DNA from: Crocinitomix catalasitica ATCC 23190
Lineage (GTDB): Bacteria; Bacteroidota; Bacteroidia; Flavobacteriales_D; Crocinitomicaceae
Reading direction: 5' to 3'
Length of the DNA stretch: 64,000 bases
Assembly (NCBI RefSeq): GCF_000621625.1
Contig: NZ_JHXV01000015.1
Span: 1-64,000, forward strand
Below are positions 43,981-54,901 of the stretch, piece after piece. Positions within the stretch are counted from its first letter, which is position 1, and each line of letters begins with the position of its first letter. Below the pieces are notes generated by a model. That model saw nothing but the letters and a program-made list of their open reading frames with translations. It made no database searches and was not told the origin of the DNA. A program made the position numbers and the translations under genes.

Positions 43981-44871
43981 TTATTTAGAATTACCAAACC
44001 TAATACCTAGACTAATTTCGTGTGTACCGAAGCTATAGTTTTTAAGTTTTGTATTGGTAATATCATATGCATATCCAATTTGCAACATGTTTCTATAATT
44101 GAATCCAGCCATTAAAGTGTAAGCATCATTTGTTCTAAACCCGGCTCCGATCCATGCTTGGTCTTGATATAAGATGCGTAATACCCCATCTAGTTTTGGC
44201 GTTGCTGGGTTGTTATATTTGAACAATAAACTAGGTTCTACTTTCCACGAATCACTTACGTTAAATGTATATCCCGCCGTAGCGTAGAAATGATTTTCCA
44301 TATATGTTTCTGAACTAGTTTGCGTTGCTAGGAATGAAACCTTATCTCTAAAAATTTGTTCGATTGATCCACCAATATACCAATTTTCGTGGTATAAATA
44401 GAATCCAAATTTACCATCTGGGTCGAATGATTTTAGTAAACCATTTGAGAAGTAAAAATCCCCATCATGAACAGTTGTTACTTTATCAGCGTCCAATATC
44501 CATTGGTTAAATCCTAGAGACAATCCGAATGACAATTTGATTTCTTCTGAAAGTTTTAAATGGTAGGCAATAGAAGTTTGAAAACCTAGACGTCTTGTTG
44601 GGCCAGTAATATCCGTATAGACATATCCTCCCATTGCTAATTTTTTATTCTTTAATGGACCAGCAGCAGACAGTGTAAATGTTCTCGGTGCATCGGTAAT
44701 TCTTTGCCATTGATCGCGGTTATTCGATACAACTTCCCAATAGTCTTTATCACCTGAAATAGCAGGGTTGTAGACATATTTGTTCATCATATACTGTGTA
44801 AATTGCGGCAGCTGTTGTGCTTGCAAAGTGTGAGCAATGAATAAGAATGATATGATAATTAATTTTTTCAA
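43981..44871 (-). CDS. PorP/SprF-family outer-membrane protein (copy 1)
   Basis: 296 residues, signal peptide (KLIIISFLFIAHTLQAQ), then the PorP/SprF barrel: LPQFTQYMMNKYVYNPAISGDKDYWEVV (diagnostic N-terminus) and GTHEISLGIRF at the end. In Flavobacterium SprF is needed for secretion or surface assembly of SprB; PorP/SprF proteins receive type B CTD cargo. It starts 10 bp after the stop of the 2996-residue SprB-repeat protein, strongly suggesting a dedicated partner. Confidence 0.94.
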   Translation of the reverse strand: MKKLIIISFLFIAHTLQAQQLPQFTQYMMNKYVYNPAISGDKDYWEVVSNNRDQWQRITDAPRTFTLSAAGPLKNKKLAMGGYVYTDITGPTRRLGFQTSIAYHLKLSEEIKLSFGLSLGFNQWILDADKVTTVHDGDFYFSNGLLKSFDPDGKFGFYLYHENWYIGGSIEQIFRDKVSFLATQTSSETYMENHFYATAGYTFNVSDSWKVEPSLLFKYNNPATPKLDGVLRILYQDQAWIGAGFRTNDAYTLMAGFNYRNMLQIGYAYDITNTKLKNYSFGTHEISLGIRFGNSK

Positions 44872-44881
44872 GTGCCTAAAT

Positions 44882-47800
44882 TTACCACATTAATGTAATT
44901 GGACCTGTAATTGGGTCAGGAAAATCTTCATGTTCTATATCAATTACATAATAATATGTTCCTGAAGCCAGTCTTTTTCCGTCTTTAGTAGTACCATCCC
45001 AATCATCTGCATAGCTCTGATCACTTTCGAATAATAGGTCTCCCCAACGGTTAAATACGTTGATTGAAATATTAATTCCTGGATATTGTTCAATGAATTT
45101 TAAAATCCATGTATCATTTAAACCATCGCCATTAGGTGATACGCCATCTGGAATAATAAAGTTCGGAAGAATCTCAATATAAATGGAATCAATATTCATA
45201 CAGCCATTTGTATCTGTCGCAGTTACATAGTAAGTTCCTGAATTGTCTGGTTTATATATTGATGGATTAAATATTAAAGTATCATCTAAGAAATCTGCTG
45301 GACTCCAAACAACCGTATTCTCAGGATCAGTTGTTGGTGATCCTCCTAGTAATTCCGTTTGATCAGGATACATTTCAAAATCATCACCAGCATCTACAAA
45401 AGGAGGTTCCGGTGTGTTAATAAAGACAGTGTCATAAGCTGTACATCCAATGTAAACAACTTCGAGAATGTAATATGTCTCACCAGTTTCTTCTCGAGTT
45501 ATAAGTAGCGAATCTATATTGGAAAGGACATTCATAGAACTGTCATACCATGTATAGTTAACTTCTTCCTCCAAGTTACTAGATCCGATAAGGAGAAGGT
45601 CTTCTCCTAAACATAATAAAGTATCATTCCCAGCATAAGCAATTAAATCAATAAGGGAAGTAACTGTAAATGTATCAATCACCTCACAACCGTTCGAATC
45701 GATTAATTTTAGGTAATAATCTTTAGGTGTAAGGTCTGTTAAGTCTTGTGTATCGAAAGTTTCAGTTCTAGTTTCCTCAGTCCATTCATACGTAAAAGGT
45801 TCAGCGCCGCCAATAATTGTAATAAATATACCGCCGTCTATTGCATCAGGGCAAGTTGCGGCTTTAATACTGTCTAGAGAAATTATTATTTCGTCTGGTG
45901 TTATTACCGTGCCTGCTTGTTGAACTGTACAACCATTCGCATCAGTAATGGTTACATTATATGTATCACCACATAAATCGACAGCAGAGGCAGTTGTTTG
46001 TGCTTCAGGATCATCCCATTCATAAGTAAAAGGGAATGTTCCACCGATTGGATTTACAATAAGTGTTCCATCACATGTATTAAAACATGTTGTTGCGATA
46101 CTTGTAATAGGGTTTGGTAGAATAGTGTCAGGTTGTTCAATAATTGCTGTGCTGAATGTTATACAGCCAATATCATCAGTTATTTGTAAGGTATATTCAC
46201 CTACACATAAATCTTCTACTAATGGCGCTGTTTCACCTATATCAGTGCCTGATTCATCTAACCAATTAAAAGAGAATGGTCTTGTACCTCCTGCTATAGA
46301 TACTGTATCAATAGTACCGCTACAATCGTTAAAGCAATTTACATCGGTTGCCTCTAATATTGCGATTGGGCCATTTATGTTATTTAAGAAATAAGTAAAG
46401 TCTTTAGAACATCCATTAATATCTGTAACAGTCAGTGTATATATTCCAGCTGGAACTCCATCTATTGAATTCGATGGTTCACCTGTTGACCATAAATAAG
46501 TATGAGGAAGGACTCCACCTTCGGAAATTACAGTGATAGAACCGTTAGATTCACCACATCCAGGATTGATAATCGTGGCAGTTGCTTCTATTTCGTTTAG
46601 ATCCGGTAACGTTGCTTCAACTGTTGATTGACATCCTGTAGAATCTGTAACTTGAACGAAATAAGAACCAGAACAAAGATCTATTAGATCAGGATCAACT
46701 GATCCGTCATGTAACCATAAGTATGTGTATGGGGCGTCGCCTCCAAATCCTTCAACAGATACAGTTCCATCACACGCGTCTAGACATGTAACAGGATTTA
46801 TACTGGTTATAGCTGTAAGTCCTGAACTGTTTTCCACGATATAGTAATCTGAATTTGTACAACCGTTTGCGTCAGTAATTTCTACTTCATAAACACCTGA
46901 ACATAAGTCTGAAATTGCGTTTGTAATTGCACCTGTATTCCACTCAGTAGTTAGAATTCCTGTTCCACCTAAAGGGCTAACCTCAATAGATCCATTACAT
47001 TCTCCACATTCAGTATTCACAATTGTTGCTGATGAATGAATAGGAGTTGGATCGACTAATGTAGTATCAAAGAAACTAATACATCCAAGAGCATCAGCTA
47101 CGCGAAGTATATAATCGTTTGCGCTAAGAGATGTTGGATCTTCAGCAATTATTCCACCTGGATTCCATATTGTTGTAAATGGAGGATCATCACCTTCGAT
47201 GGTAACTTGTATACTTCCGTCATTTCCTTCGAAACATGAAGGATTAGTTAGACTTACAAAATTGATGTCTGGTCCGTCTAAATCAGAAATGGTGATTAAG
47301 AAGTCTTGCGTACAACCTGTAGCGTCAGTTACGATGATAAAATAGATGCCTGATACCACGTCCGTTAATGTTGCGTCAATCTCACCTGGAATAGGATCTA
47401 AAACGGCATCGTACCATTGGTAAGTAAAAGGTCCTATGCCATCGCTAACAAAAACGGTTGCGTTTCCATTTGCAATTCCACAATCTGCATCGTTAGTAAA
47501 TATTATTGCTTCAATTTCTGGGTTAGAATTAATTAAGACGTTATGAACGCCAATTGAACAACCATTATCGTCAATAACTTCTACCGTATAATTACCTGCA
47601 CATAAATCTTCAACATCAGGTGTATTACCTCCTAATATTGGATCACCTGCTAATGTTAACCATGAATAATTATAATCTGGTGTACCACCACTAACTACAA
47701 TTGAGGCTTCTCCATCACAAGTACCAAAACAAGTTGCATCAGCTGATGTAATAGTGAATGTAAGTTCTGTTGGGTCTGTTATAATTATGTCGTCGGTGGT

Positions 47801-50800
47801 ATGCGTACAACCATTATTATCGGTGATAACTGCATAGTATGTTCCTGGACATAGATCAGTAGCTACAGGACCACCAAGACCTAGTAGAAGATCTGTAATT
47901 CCATCGTACCAATTAATGAAATATCCTGGTTCACCGCCACTAATAGTCAATGAGATTGTTCCATCACATTCACTATAACAAGTCACATCAGTTTTTTCGA
48001 AAGAACTAACAATTGGTACGGGTTCGCTTATTGTAATATCTATTGGTAAAGTTGCTGTACATCCATTAGCATCTGTAACAATTACGTTATAATTATCTGG
48101 ACAAATACCAGCAATTAGAGGTGCATCTTCTCCAGGCAGTAAAACGCCTGATTGAAACCATTGGTAAGTGTATGCGCCGCCGCCACCTGAAGCCGAAACA
48201 GTAATTGTTCCGTTACAATATCCAAAACATGTTGGATTTGAAGGATCTGCTACTAATACAATTGGCGATGGATTAGTAATGTTGAAATCGAATTCTTCAG
48301 TACAGCCATCGCTATCCGTTACTGTTACAGACCAAATACCAGCACCAATATCTAATGCTTCGTTTGTTCCATCACCATTTGAAGGAATTGGAGACCAGGC
48401 ATAAGTGTAACCGCCTCCTGATCCACCAGAAGGGGTGATTGTTATAGTCGCATCTTCATCGCCGTTACAAGTTATTGGTGTAATTACTTCATCAATTATA
48501 ATTTCTTCAGGAGCTAAAATTTCAGCGAGGGTAACACTAACACAACCAACACCGTTAGTCACTTCAATATAGTATTCACCTTCACATAAGTCGGTTGCCG
48601 TCGTACTTGTTTCACCGATAGAAAGTCCTGTTTCTCCATCATACCACAATTGAGCACAAGGTTCAATTGAACATGTAAAGTCAGCATCAGCAATGCCATC
48701 ACATACACCAAAACAACTTGCATCAATTGTCGTTACAGTAACATCTTCAGAACTCACATCGGATATGGCAAATGTTTCTGTAAGCGTACAACCATTTGCA
48801 TCTGTAATTTCTACACGTGTAACGCCAGCACAAATGCCTGCTGCGCTGTTTGTTCCGTCGCCGAAAAGAGGATCAGGAATCCAATCGTAATCGTAAGGCA
48901 CTGCTCCTCCAGTTATATTTACCGTTGCACTACCATTACATCTTCCACAAGATGAATTATTAGAGAAGCTTGAAGCGATTGTTAGTTCTGGAGATTCGAT
49001 GATATTAATAATTGTATCTTTTGTACATCCTAATGCGTCCGTAATGGATAATGTAATTGGTCCAGCACAAAGGTCTGATGCAGTGCCTCCAACTTGACCA
49101 TCTGACCATAAAATAGTATAAGGTCCCGTTCCACCATGAGGTTCAACTGTTACTGCACCTATACAATCCCCGAAACAAGGGTTTCTAGTTATAGAGGTAA
49201 TGTTAGCAATAATAGGATCGTTAGGAACAATTTCAACTAATATGGTTGTATCACAGACCCCAGCGTCTGAAATTACAAGTGTATAGAATCCTTCGCATAA
49301 AAAATTGGCAGTAGGTGTTCGTTGAACTAAAGGATCATCCCATAAATAGGTATAAGGAGGATTGTTTCCTGCGAGGACTATCGCAGTTGCTGATGCATCA
49401 CAATCATCATCACAAGTTGGGTTTGTCGTAGAAATAATTACATCCCACGGGCTATCCGGATTTGTTAAATCGAATGGTCCAAATAATTGTGTACAGCCGT
49501 TGAGGTCTGTGATCCTTAAATTATAAACTCCTCGACATAAGTTAGAAATTGTATCGTTTGTTTGACCTGGTAATGGATCACCAGCTTCATTCAGCCATTG
49601 GTAAAAATAGCTTGGTACACCGCCACCTGGTATAACAACAATTCTACCATCACATTCTCCATAACAACTAACTGCTCTTATTGTAATATCTGCAGTTAAT
49701 AAATCGCCGTCAAGTATTTCTATACATGAACTAGACACATCACATCCGTTAATATCTGTTACAGTACATCTGTATGTTCCTGGAGCCAATCCAACAGCTG
49801 TAGGTGTCGTTTGTCCAATGGGCAATGCTGTGGCACAATCGAACCATTCATAAGTGTATCCTGGAGTACCTCCTGAGGCAATTACAGTTGCAGATCCATC
49901 AATTTCTCCAAAGCAAGTAATGTCACTTGAGAATTCGGAAGCGATAATAATTTCTGGTGGAGCAATAATAGTAGTTCTAAAAATTTTTGTACAACCACGT
50001 TCGTCAGTTACTGTTACTTGCCAAGGCCCAGGACATAAGCCGGAAACATTAGGAGTGCCTTCGCCACTTCCTGGTAAAGCAAGTCCCCAATCATAGGTTA
50101 AATCTCCTGTTCCACCAATAATTAATGCGTCAGCTGCGCCATCACATACAGCGGTACATGATGTTCGTGTTGGCGTTATTGACCCTGTAATATCATCTGG
50201 TTCATTAACAACGACAACTCCAGATGTTATACAACCAGTATTATTGGTTACAACAGCTAAATATTCACCAGCACATAAACCAATTGCAGTTGGTCCAAAT
50301 TCCCCTATTGAGAGTCCTGTTAAATTATCAAACCATTCAATTGTATAAGGAGGATCTAATTCTACAAAAGTCACACTTACTTCACCATCACAAAGTCCAA
50401 AACAACTCACATCAACTGAATCTAATTCTAATACTTCTAAAGCTATATTGTCGATACTAACAGTGATTATATCTTGACATCCAGCACCGTCAGTAATTGT
50501 AACCGAATAGGCACCTGCACATAGACCAGTAACTGATTCACTTCCGTCACCAGTTAATGGATCCGGTTCCCAATTATAAGAGAAACCTCCGTCTCCACCA
50601 ATTGAAGATAATTCTGCAGTCCCGTCACATTCACCACATGTAGCATCAACGATTGATACAATTGTTGTTTCAATCTCAGGCAATTCTTCAATCTCAATTT
50701 CGTCGGTAGTGGTTTCACAACCATTAGCGTCAGTAACTATTGCATAATAGAATCCTGGACACAGGTCTGCGATACTATCGTTATCTATTCCTAAAGGTGT

Positions 50801-53800
50801 GTCAGTAGCCGCGTCGTACCATTCGTACGTGTATGGACCAACACCGCCAGTTGGAACAACATTGGCTGCTCCATCACATGCATCAAAGCACGAGCTATTG
50901 ATTATTTCAATGTCTACGATTAATTCTGCTGGTTCTGTTATTATAAAGGTTAAAACAGTATCACAATCCCTATTGTCTGTTACTGTTACATTATAAGTTC
51001 CTGCACAAAGTGTAACGGCTGTTGGTGTTGTTTGTAAAGATGGATCATCCCATAAATAAGTATAAGGAGGTGATCCGCCAGCATTCATTGTAACAGTAGC
51101 TGTTCCAACACACTCTCCAAAACAATCGATGTCCACTTGACTTACATCAATATCAAATTCATCTGGTTCTACTAAAGTAATTACATCTGTTGCTGTACAA
51201 CCGTTTGCGTCTACAATATTAACAGTATATGTGCCAGCGCATAGGTCGCTTGCAACAAGTGTTGTTTGTGAAAGCGGATCGTCCCATGTAGTAATATAAG
51301 GACCAGTTCCACCTGTTATTACTACTTCAACAGACCCATCACAGGCATCATGACAGTTAGGATGTGAAATAATTGTAGCATCTGCAATTAATTCTCTTGG
51401 TTCTGTGATAATAAATTCTAATGTAGTGTCGCATAAAAATGCATCCGCAATTGTTACCGTCCATGTGCCAGCTGTAAGACCTGAAACGTTTGGAGTACCA
51501 GCACCAACTGGAGGAGCAGGTGTCCAAGTATATGTATAAGGAGCTCCTGATCCACCGCTGATCACATTTAAGTCAATTGAACCATCAACATCACCAAAAC
51601 AATCTAAGTCATTTACTGTAACTTCAATGTCATATTCTTGAGGTTCATCTAAAGTAAATTCAATAATTACTTCACAATCATTATCGTCTGTAACCGTTAA
51701 AATATAATCACCAGGACATAATTCCGAAACATTTGGTGTACCAGCTCCCAAGCCTGGAGCAGGTGACCACGAATATCTATAAGGTGCCGATCCTCCAGAA
51801 ACAACAGCGTCGGCTGTTCCGTTGCAATCGTCAAAACAAGTTGGACTTGTAAATGTTAAATCAACTATTAATTCTGTTGGTTCAATTATCGTTACAATTG
51901 CTGGATCACTAAAACATCCATTATCATCTTCAACAATAATTTGATAATCACCAGTACAAAGACCGCTAATAGAATCTTCAGCGCCAATACCCACTCCTCC
52001 GGGAATTAATGTCCAACTATAACTATAAGGTTCTGCACCATTCTCAACGTCAACTGCAGCTGAACCATCACAGATTCCAAAACATGAAATATCATATCCA
52101 ACAGCATCCAAAATCATCGGGAGCGGTTCGTCTATAATAACTGGGTCACTATCTAAAAAACAAAGATCTGCATCTGTAACACGAACAAAATATTCGCCTG
52201 GACAAAGACCTGTGGCAATTAGGTCTGTTATTCCTGTAGTTAAGCCAGTAATATTGTCAAACCATTCTACAGTTAATGGTGCAACCCCACCACCAGGAAT
52301 TACAGTGGCTGTTCCATCACAATCACCTGGACAACTCACACCTTCAACGTCAGTTACTAATAGGGTAATAGGGTCAGGTTCAATTAGTGTAATTAATGTA
52401 TCAAAGTCACAACCTAATCCATCAGTTATAGTTAAAGTAATGTCGCCATCACAAAAACCAATTCCAGGATTAGAATCATCGCCACTTATTGGAGCAGGTG
52501 CCCAATTTATGTCATAAGGGCCTCCGTCTCCACCAGATGGTGTGATTGCGATTTCGCCATCACATAAACCAAAACAAGAAGGATTCGTAGCAATTGCGTC
52601 AGCAACAATCTGAATTGGATCAGCTATGAAAATTGTGTCTTGAGTTATACATCCATTTATATCAACAAGAGAAACCGGATTATTGCCAGGGCATAATGCT
52701 GAAGGGGAGACGGTTGTTTCCCCACTTGATTCCCATTCGATGGTATATGGTTCAGTACCTCCGGAAATTTCGACTGTGGCACTACCGTCACAAAGACCTT
52801 CGCATGAAATTCGTTCGGCTGCTCTTAAGTCTAATATGATTTCACTTGGTTCAGCCAAAGTAAGACCTGTCAACGTACACTGTAAGTAGTTGCCAGGACT
52901 AATTAATACAGAAGAATCCCTGACAGTAACAGTTACGCCTCCAGCACAAATGTCATCCCATACAGTAATATCTAAAAAACTGCCAGCACCAAATCTGTAT
53001 GCAAACGGACCAGGAGAACCCGAGGCTGTTACCTCTATACTTCCATCACATGAATCGTTACATGATATATCTGCACCATTATAATCGGAAATTACTAAAT
53101 ATTCTGCTGTTAAAGCACCACAAGTTCTAACAATTTCATAAATCTCATCTCCGTCTAAAGCAAATAGAGAGACATCTTCTCGACTTGTCGTTTCTGAAAG
53201 TACAATATAAGTAGCTCTTCCACCAATATTACGCGCTGAAGAAATATCAAAATCATTATAAACTGAAATATGTGAACCAGTAAAATCTAAAGAAACAGGG
53301 GCCGTATTTGCAAATATATTGTTTGCATGAACTGAATAACCGTTCGTTTGTATAGCACCACTATTAAAAAATATAGTATTGTAAAGGCCTGCTCTTAGGT
53401 GATTTTTCAAAGACCAACTTCCTTCTACGAATTTAATATTGACATCAAAATCAACATTATTAGTTTGTATTTCTGCAGTGATGGCCTTATCATTTTTAAA
53501 AATTAAATCTCCATCTAATTCGAAACCAATAGTCGAATTAATTTTAAGATCGCTATGCAGTATTAAATTGTGTTCGCTTCCATAAAAAGTAAAGTATGGA
53601 GTAGATTCAATAGATAATTTATTGATCTCGGCGGTCGCATTTAAAATGACTTGATCATTAGATGAGATTCCTGAATTGCTGTCAAAAATTACATCATCAT
53701 CAATCAACGGAGTTCTTCCTGCTGATGGTCCTCCAGATGTTAATGACCATTGGGTAACATCATTCCAGTTACCTGCACCGCCAACCCAATATAACTCGGT

Positions 53801-53872
53801 TGCATTTACAGTTAATTGCAATGCGAAGCAAGATAAAATAATGAAAATTGACTTAAGTAAGGGTAGCTTCAT
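44882..53872 (-). CDS. Giant SprB-repeat cell-surface protein with T9SS type B domain
   Basis: 2996 residues. Signal peptide 1-24 (FIILSCFALQLTVNA). Residues 25-255 are an adhesin-like beta domain beginning ELYWVGGAGNWNDVTQWS. Then about 31 tandem SprB repeats (my count) of roughly 80 residues each, with signature C-x-G-x-CDG-x6-GG-x2-PY-x-Y-x-W and usually two cysteines. Near residue 2750 a non-repeat PKD-like part follows, and the last about 90 residues are the T9SS type B domain (NFIIPDGVSPNGDGLNDTW ... DDWDGTTKDGKRLASGTYYYVI). SprB itself is a mobile adhesin for gliding. Two PorP/SprF genes flank it. Repeats are divergent at sequence level, so recombinational slippage should be limited. 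Confidence 0.95.
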   Translation of the reverse strand: MKLPLLKSIFIILSCFALQLTVNATELYWVGGAGNWNDVTQWSLTSGGPSAGRTPLIDDDVIFDSNSGISSNDQVILNATAEINKLSIESTPYFTFYGSEHNLILHSDLKINSTIGFELDGDLIFKNDKAITAEIQTNNVDFDVNIKFVEGSWSLKNHLRAGLYNTIFFNSGAIQTNGYSVHANNIFANTAPVSLDFTGSHISVYNDFDISSARNIGGRATYIVLSETTSREDVSLFALDGDEIYEIVRTCGALTAEYLVISDYNGADISCNDSCDGSIEVTASGSPGPFAYRFGAGSFLDITVWDDICAGGVTVTVRDSSVLISPGNYLQCTLTGLTLAEPSEIILDLRAAERISCEGLCDGSATVEISGGTEPYTIEWESSGETTVSPSALCPGNNPVSLVDINGCITQDTIFIADPIQIVADAIATNPSCFGLCDGEIAITPSGGDGGPYDINWAPAPISGDDSNPGIGFCDGDITLTITDGLGCDFDTLITLIEPDPITLLVTDVEGVSCPGDCDGTATVIPGGGVAPLTVEWFDNITGLTTGITDLIATGLCPGEYFVRVTDADLCFLDSDPVIIDEPLPMILDAVGYDISCFGICDGSAAVDVENGAEPYSYSWTLIPGGVGIGAEDSISGLCTGDYQIIVEDDNGCFSDPAIVTIIEPTELIVDLTFTSPTCFDDCNGTADAVVSGGSAPYRYSWSPAPGLGAGTPNVSELCPGDYILTVTDDNDCEVIIEFTLDEPQEYDIEVTVNDLDCFGDVDGSIDLNVISGGSGAPYTYTWTPAPPVGAGTPNVSGLTAGTWTVTIADAFLCDTTLEFIITEPRELIADATIISHPNCHDACDGSVEVVITGGTGPYITTWDDPLSQTTLVASDLCAGTYTVNIVDANGCTATDVITLVEPDEFDIDVSQVDIDCFGECVGTATVTMNAGGSPPYTYLWDDPSLQTTPTAVTLCAGTYNVTVTDNRDCDTVLTFIITEPAELIVDIEIINSSCFDACDGAANVVPTGGVGPYTYEWYDAATDTPLGIDNDSIADLCPGFYYAIVTDANGCETTTDEIEIEELPEIETTIVSIVDATCGECDGTAELSSIGGDGGFSYNWEPDPLTGDGSESVTGLCAGAYSVTITDGAGCQDIITVSIDNIALEVLELDSVDVSCFGLCDGEVSVTFVELDPPYTIEWFDNLTGLSIGEFGPTAIGLCAGEYLAVVTNNTGCITSGVVVVNEPDDITGSITPTRTSCTAVCDGAADALIIGGTGDLTYDWGLALPGSGEGTPNVSGLCPGPWQVTVTDERGCTKIFRTTIIAPPEIIIASEFSSDITCFGEIDGSATVIASGGTPGYTYEWFDCATALPIGQTTPTAVGLAPGTYRCTVTDINGCDVSSSCIEILDGDLLTADITIRAVSCYGECDGRIVVIPGGGVPSYFYQWLNEAGDPLPGQTNDTISNLCRGVYNLRITDLNGCTQLFGPFDLTNPDSPWDVIISTTNPTCDDDCDASATAIVLAGNNPPYTYLWDDPLVQRTPTANFLCEGFYTLVISDAGVCDTTILVEIVPNDPIIANITSITRNPCFGDCIGAVTVEPHGGTGPYTILWSDGQVGGTASDLCAGPITLSITDALGCTKDTIINIIESPELTIASSFSNNSSCGRCNGSATVNITGGAVPYDYDWIPDPLFGDGTNSAAGICAGVTRVEITDANGCTLTETFAISDVSSEDVTVTTIDASCFGVCDGIADADFTCSIEPCAQLWYDGETGLSIGETSTTATDLCEGEYYIEVTNGVGCVSVTLAEILAPEEIIIDEVITPITCNGDEDATITITPSGGSGGGYTYAWSPIPSNGDGTNEALDIGAGIWSVTVTDSDGCTEEFDFNITNPSPIVLVADPSNPTCFGYCNGTITVSASGGGGAYTYQWFQSGVLLPGEDAPLIAGICPDNYNVIVTDANGCTATLPIDITISEPVPIVSSFEKTDVTCYSECDGTISLTISGGEPGYFINWYDGITDLLLGLGGPVATDLCPGTYYAVITDNNGCTHTTDDIIITDPTELTFTITSADATCFGTCDGEASIVVSGGTPDYNYSWLTLAGDPILGGNTPDVEDLCAGNYTVEVIDDNGCSIGVHNVLINSNPEIEAIIFTNDADCGIANGNATVFVSDGIGPFTYQWYDAVLDPIPGEIDATLTDVVSGIYFIIVTDATGCTQDFLITISDLDGPDINFVSLTNPSCFEGNDGSIQVTIEGDDPPFTTIWNPGGIIAEDPTSLSANDYILRVADALGCISFFDTTLVDPTPIHSSATIVNTECGECNGSIEVSPLGGTGILTTEWNTGAITNAISDLCSGVYEVEITDANGCTNSDYYIVENSSGLTAITSINPVTCLDACDGTVSVEGFGGDAPYTYLWLHDGSVDPDLIDLCSGSYFVQVTDSTGCQSTVEATLPDLNEIEATATIINPGCGESNGSITVISEGGVLPHTYLWSTGEPSNSIDGVPAGIYTLTVTDINGCSKDFTYFLNNINGPIAILEATDVNCFNDCSGTIDTVSIAGGTRPFSFNWLDESGTDIGETAPLVEDLCVGEYTLQITDDIGCITFSTAIIEQPDTILPNPITSIATTCFNTCDGTLIVNPIGGTFPFTYEWDDPEAQTTASAVDLCGDTYNVTITDANGCTVQQAGTVITPDEIIISLDSIKAATCPDAIDGGIFITIIGGAEPFTYEWTEETRTETFDTQDLTDLTPKDYYLKLIDSNGCEVIDTFTVTSLIDLIAYAGNDTLLCLGEDLLLIGSSNLEEEVNYTWYDSSMNVLSNIDSLLITREETGETYYILEVVYIGCTAYDTVFINTPEPPFVDAGDDFEMYPDQTELLGGSPTTDPENTVVWSPADFLDDTLIFNPSIYKPDNSGTYYVTATDTNGCMNIDSIYIEILPNFIIPDGVSPNGDGLNDTWILKFIEQYPGINISINVFNRWGDLLFESDQSYADDWDGTTKDGKRLASGTYYYVIDIEHEDFPDPITGPITLMW

Positions 53873-53956
53873 ATTGAAGTTTCAAATTTTTAGTAATGGG
53901 CTATTTTATCAACTATGTATAATCTATACGGATAAATCATGGTAAAGGTTGTTGCA

Positions 53957-54901
53957 TTATTCAAATGTTGCACAAGAAGTAGTACTCTTATTGCCGTAAT
54001 TAGAACAAGAGTTAAATCCAGCGGTTAGTTCGTGTGTTTGCCAAATATTGTTATTTATTTTCGAAATTACAAAATCGAATGAATATCCTATGCTCAGAAA
54101 ATCAAATAGTTTAAAACGAATCTGCGCCGTGATAGCGTCCGTTCTTCGAATACCCATTCCGATGGAGAATTTATTATCTAAATCAAATAAAGCACTTAAA
54201 TGGAAGTCCATTGGCGTTCCACCCGTTTTCATCAAGAAAAATGAAGGTTGGAAAGACCATTTCTTTTGTAATTTGAATCGTTTACCGGCTGTCATATAGA
54301 AATGACGCTGTAAAACACTAATATCTCCAATTCCCTCTAGTCGATTCCCAAATAAATTATGAATAGAAATACCTATAAAATTCGATTTGTTAGCTAGCCA
54401 AAAACCAAGCTTTGCATCAGGAAAAATAATGAATGATTGACTTGTAGTAGGAATTACTGGATCGATAAACTCTGTTGTTAAATTGGTTGTTGAAAATGTG
54501 GTCTGCTTCATTCCAACAGCAAGACCTATAGAGAGTTTCCAATATTGACTCATTGGAATGTGAACAGCATAAGCAAGATTGGCATCTAAAAAAGAATAGG
54601 CACCGAACTTATCGCTGGTTACACTTAACCCAATTCCACTTTTTGGGCCGTAGAGATTCTTTTTTCTGTTTTTGAAACGAATTGGACCGTGTCCATTAAT
54701 GAAACCAATTTGTGGAGCTCCAGTAACACCGGCCCATTGATATCTGAAACCTGTTCTGATATCAATACAGTTTTTTGTACCAGCCATTGCTGGATTAATG
54801 GCAAATTGATTGAACTGATATTGCGTATAATGTTGTGTTTGTTGACTAAACGAACCAAATGCCACTAATAATGATATGTAAACAACTATAAATTTCATCA
54901 T
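53957..54901 (-). CDS. PorP/SprF-family outer-membrane protein (copy 2)
   Basis: 314 residues. Signal peptide (FIVVYISLLVAFGSFSQ), diagnostic QHYTQYQFNQFAINPAMAGTKNC, barrel strands, and QTHELTAGFNSCSNYG near the C-terminus. The two terminal cysteines (SCSNYGNKSTTSC) could form a disulfide. It overlaps the stop of the upstream cargo gene by 4 bp, and the giant gene begins 84 bp downstream, so it is either the partner of the 419-residue protein or shared. Copy 1 downstream differs in sequence and lacks this cysteine-bearing C-terminus. Confidence 0.94.
   Translation of the reverse strand: MMKFIVVYISLLVAFGSFSQQTQHYTQYQFNQFAINPAMAGTKNCIDIRTGFRYQWAGVTGAPQIGFINGHGPIRFKNRKKNLYGPKSGIGLSVTSDKFGAYSFLDANLAYAVHIPMSQYWKLSIGLAVGMKQTTFSTTNLTTEFIDPVIPTTSQSFIIFPDAKLGFWLANKSNFIGISIHNLFGNRLEGIGDISVLQRHFYMTAGKRFKLQKKWSFQPSFFLMKTGGTPMDFHLSALFDLDNKFSIGMGIRRTDAITAQIRFKLFDFLSIGYSFDFVISKINNNIWQTHELTAGFNSCSNYGNKSTTSCATFE

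Noticed and set aside
46125-52889. Several plus-strand reading frames of 60-100 codons opposite the giant gene
   Set aside because: They are shadows of the SprB repeats: all show the same repetitive pattern (SITVTD and similar) in antisense and none has upstream signals.
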